NCBI GenBank assembly: GCA_015680685.1
Contig: MNCI01003412.1
Location: forward strand, 276,824-340,823
DNA from: Gnetum montanum
Taxonomy: Eukaryota > Streptophyta > Gnetopsida > Gnetales > Gnetaceae
Reading direction: 5' to 3'
DNA length: 64,000 nucleotides
Position numbers and translations under genes: made by a program. The notes under the pieces were generated by a model. That model searched no databases and was not told where the DNA came from. It saw only the letters and a list, made by a program, of their open reading frames with translations. Every line of letters starts with the position of its first letter. The stretch's first letter is position 1. Shown here one piece after another: positions 60,863 through 64,000 of the stretch.

Positions 60863-62568
60863 TGTTACATCTGAAAACATCGGTGGCTGGAACACTAAGA
60901 GGTTATCGAGTGTATAGCCTAACCCCAAATCCATGTGAGGGCTATGCTAGAGAAAATAGAAACATGGTGCCCTAAACAATTTGGTCGATCAAACAGGGAC
61001 TTACATGGTGTTAAAACAACTATGTGTGAAAAGAGTTTATATTACATTACACGCAAGCATCGGGTCTGGCTCAGCTAGAGCATAGCAGGATGTCCTAGCC
61101 TGAGAACAGTAATGTGAATGTGCAAATATGTATGAAACAGTAAGAAAGTATAAGCATTACACTAAATGCCAGAGAGAAATGCGTGAGAAATGCAATAGAG
61201 TTTGAGAACAGTAGTGCACCACCCCAAAAGAGGGAGCATAACTGATTCACAAAGGGATACATAATGTACAATAGGCGTAGTGGAAGTGTAGTCACAGCCT
61301 CGATGGTGTCAGGTTCTAAAGTCTGGTGCTCACTGTGTTGGACTGTGCCTACCGGATTGATAGCCATGATGTACCATGTGATGTTCTATGGGGTTGCAAT
61401 GGGGCTGCAGTGTACCATGCGGTGTAGCTATGCCTCTCTACCGATGTGGTGTGCTCTAGGTCTCGTTCGCCCATGGATCTAAGTGCCAAGATGCCAAAGT
61501 GCCAAATGCCAAATGGAATCGCCAACTACCTTACTGGTGAGAAAATGAATGTCAACCCTCTTCCTTCCTCCAAAGAAGGGCACAAGGGTATTTATAGCGC
61601 TAGGGTTAGCCCAAAATGTAGATCAGGTGTCACGTGGTAGTGTGGTACGTGGGACCACACTCATTCCATGTTACGTGCAAGACACAGGGTGTTGGCTACT
61701 ATGCTGGACAGGGTGCTACACTGTAGTAGACATGGTGCTACACTATGCAACATGACAGTGTGTTGCGCTACAATAGACATGGTGCTATGCTATGTAGCAT
61801 GACAGGGTGCTACACTATGGGGTGCCCTGAATGGCCTTGTCGATCAAACAGGGACTTACATGATGTTAAAACGACCATGTGCAAGAAGATTTTATACTAC
61901 GTTACGCACAGGCATCGAGTCTGACTCATCTAGAGCATAGTAGGATGTCCTGGCCTGATAATAGTGATGTGGAACATGCAAATATGTATGAAATAGTAAG
62001 AAAGTACAAGCATTACACTAAATGCTAGAGAGAAATGCAACAAAGTTTGAGAATAGTCGTGCACCACCCCAAAAGAGGGAGCATAGTTGATTCACAAAGG
62101 GATACACAATGTACAATAGGCGTAGTGGGAGTGTAGTCATAGCCTTGATGGTGTTAGGTTGTGAAGTCTAGTGCTCACTATGTTGGACCATGCCTTCCAT
62201 ATTGATAGCCATTTTGTACCATGTGATGTTCTACGGGCCTATAATGGGGCTACAGTGTACCATGTGGTGTAGCTGTGCCTCTTTGTCGATGTGGTGCGCT
62301 CTAGGTCTTGTTCATTCACAAAGCTAAGTGCCAAGATGCCAAAGTGCCAAATGCCAAATGGAAGTGACAACTGCCTTATTGGTAAGAAAATGAATGCCAA
62401 CCCTTTTCCTCCCTCCAAAAGAGGGCAAAGGATATTTATAGGGTTAGGATTAGCCTAAAATGTAGATCATGCCATGTGGCAATGCGGTGGGTGGGACCAT
62501 GCTCATTCCATGTTACATGCGGGACACGAGGCATTGGCTGCTATGCTGGATAGGGTGCTATACTACAG
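60863..62568 (-). repeat. T2 5' LTR, partly duplicated and truncated
   Basis: It begins (plus view) TGTTACATCTG like the 3' LTR and runs to 61817, where the minisatellite is cut; then 61818..62568 repeats LTR text starting GGTGCCCTGAATGG, with its own TATA (62433..62440, minus). It stops in the minisatellite and lacks the TGAAACACC end. TATA of the first copy is at 61589..61596. Confidence 0.8.
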
Positions 62569-64000
62569 CATTCAAAATATAGCTAAAATAACTTCCTAAT
62601 GTCCTCCATTCTTGTTCCATGCTAGCCAACATGGAATAAGAGGGGTAAGCTTAAAAACCATCTAAAACCCTCAAAATTATCCAATATTTATCCTAGGCTT
62701 CAACCATCAACATCAACAACCCTATAGATGTGCATGCATAATCAAAATTGATCAAAAATAGCCAAAAACTAATTTCTTTTGATCTTCCATGCTAGATCAA
62801 CACTAGCCAGTGTGGACCCAACGTGGAACTAGAGTGGAAGCTCATAAAACCACTTAGAAACCTTAGAAATTACCTAGTTTTGACCCTAAACACTAGCCCT
62901 TGACACCAACAACCCTAGGATCTCAAATGCATGATTGATTGCTACTAGAATTGGCCTAAAGCTGAAATTTATGATCTATCCACACTAGGAACCCCCTCTT
63001 CCATGCTGGCCAAAGTGGAGCCAATGTGGATGAGTTGCCTTTTTTCTTGTAACAATAGATTGACACTCTAGGAGATCAAAAACCTACACTAGTAAAGATT
63101 AAGACCTCACAACCTAGTGTTTATGCTTATTATGCTCTGCTTTAGCCCTTAAATCTCATCAACTTCCATCCTCCACACTGGAGCAATCCTCGCAGCATTG
63201 ATCAAGGGGGGATAACATTGCATGGCCTTAAACAACCCCTAAACTTAGCCAAAATCAACCAAAAACTTGAGAAATCATATTTTGTAGCCCTAGGGGCCTA
63301 GAAACCTAGTCAATTTGCTTCCCATGCTAACCTAAGACCAAAAATCAAGGGCACCCCTCTACTCCATGTTGGCTAGCATGGAGATGACCCCAAACCAAAT
63401 ATAAGCCTAAAAATACATCCAAATGATCTCAAAATGTAGCTAAGAGATGCAAAAATACTATATCTTAGTTCCAGATAACCATCCAACCTTGTTTGACCCT
63501 ATTTTGATTCAAATTTGGATCCTCTAGGCTGAACCCCCACTCATCCACACTAGCTAGTGTAGAGATAGGGGGTAAAACTTTAGACCTAGTTTTTGACTAT
63601 TTTCAACCTTCAAAATAATTAATTTTAATATATTTGATCCTACATTGCCATGGAAAGGCCCTAGAACCCTAGTTTTGACCTCTTTTATGCCATGCAATCC
63701 ATTTCTATTGGTGTCCACACTAGCTTGCATGGATCTAGCGTGAAAGACACTTTTAGGCTTCAAAGGAAGGCTCTAAGGGTTGAAACTAACACCAAAAGTA
63801 GCCTATTCCCCTCCATAATTAAATACAATAACATGCAAGCTATCAAAAGTCAAAAATTGGCCAAAAAAAGACTAGGAAACTATTTGGATGTCCCATCCAT
63901 GCTAGGGATCATCCCTTCCACACTAGTCAGTGTGGATTTAGCATGGGTGCCCTAAAATAATTTCTTTTTCAGTCCAAATAGCCCAGAAATAGTCTCTATT
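62569..64000. repeat. T0 hairpin array, right visible part (~185-bp spacing)
   Basis: Hairpin motifs near 62615, 62788, 62980, 63175, 63365, 63543, 63715 and 63900, for example TCCATGTTGGCTAGCATGGA (63362..63381) and TCCACACTAGCTAGTGTAGA (63543..63562). Same family as 4640..8000 but in the opposite sense. It continues past the window. No gene seen. Confidence 0.7.

Larger units (their letters stand above)
37594..62568 (-). mobile_element. T2: gag-pro-only Tat derivative, interrupted by T3
   Basis: Minus strand: 5' LTR at right (60863..62568, damaged), primer-binding site, gag-pro (59880..56491), spacer and 3' UTR with family motifs, purine tract, 3' LTR (37594..38960). Its own length is about 9.2 kb after removing T3. 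The sequence passes from the protease tail to a 3' UTR that matches that of T3, with no RT, RNase H or integrase, so pol was lost by deletion. It inserted into the T0 hairpin array. The right LTR end is missing, so a target duplication (left flank CAGAT) cannot be shown. Confidence 0.8.

Overview
This is a stretch of plant nuclear genome made almost entirely of nested Ty3/gypsy LTR retrotransposons. I see no intact host gene, tRNA or rRNA. The main family belongs to the Tat/Ogre-like lineage: it has a gag-protease ORF, a spacer, then reverse transcriptase (YVDD), RNase H, a second archaeal-type RNase H and integrase. Very large elements and extensive nesting fit a large-genome plant, perhaps a gymnosperm, but that is a guess. 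All ORFs carry stops or frameshifts, many of the CGA-to-TGA, CAA-to-TAA and TGG-to-TAG kind expected from decay of methylated cytosine.

Layout, with my own labels. T1 (minus strand, 1..31281) is a giant Tat element whose 3' LTR runs off the left edge; about 20.6 kb of its own sequence lies in the window. It carries gag-pro, an antisense intron-containing extra ORF (8425..13726) and a roughly 190-bp tandem array between protease and RT. N1 (minus, 17870..26451, TSD GGAGG) is a different, pol-less LTR element inserted into T1 gag. S1 (plus, 27273..29387) is a solo LTR in the T1 leader. T1 abuts T0, an older plus-strand Tat element seen only in part (31282..37593 and 62569..64000), which has its own copy of the antisense ORF (31678..36890) and of the ~190-bp array.

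T2 (minus, 37594..62568) is a gag-pro-only Tat derivative inserted in the T0 array. T3 (plus, 39590..55407, TSD CATCA) is a full-structure Tat element inserted in the T2 3' UTR. Its ~3.2-kb LTRs contain a chain of captured host cDNA pieces: UFSP2, a DDX3/Ded1-type DEAD-box helicase, and an XPB/ERCC3-like piece. Inferred order of insertion: T0 first, then T1 and T2 into T0, T3 into T2, and N1 and S1 into T1.

The most unusual items are the captured-gene LTR, the spliced antisense ORF present in two elements with a possible FCP1/NIF phosphatase-like segment, the hairpin-bearing ~190-bp arrays, a short ATGAC-TTAAACTAG motif that recurs in the spacers and UTRs of every Tat element here, and a single-N-bounded inversion in the T3 5' LTR that is probably an assembly error.
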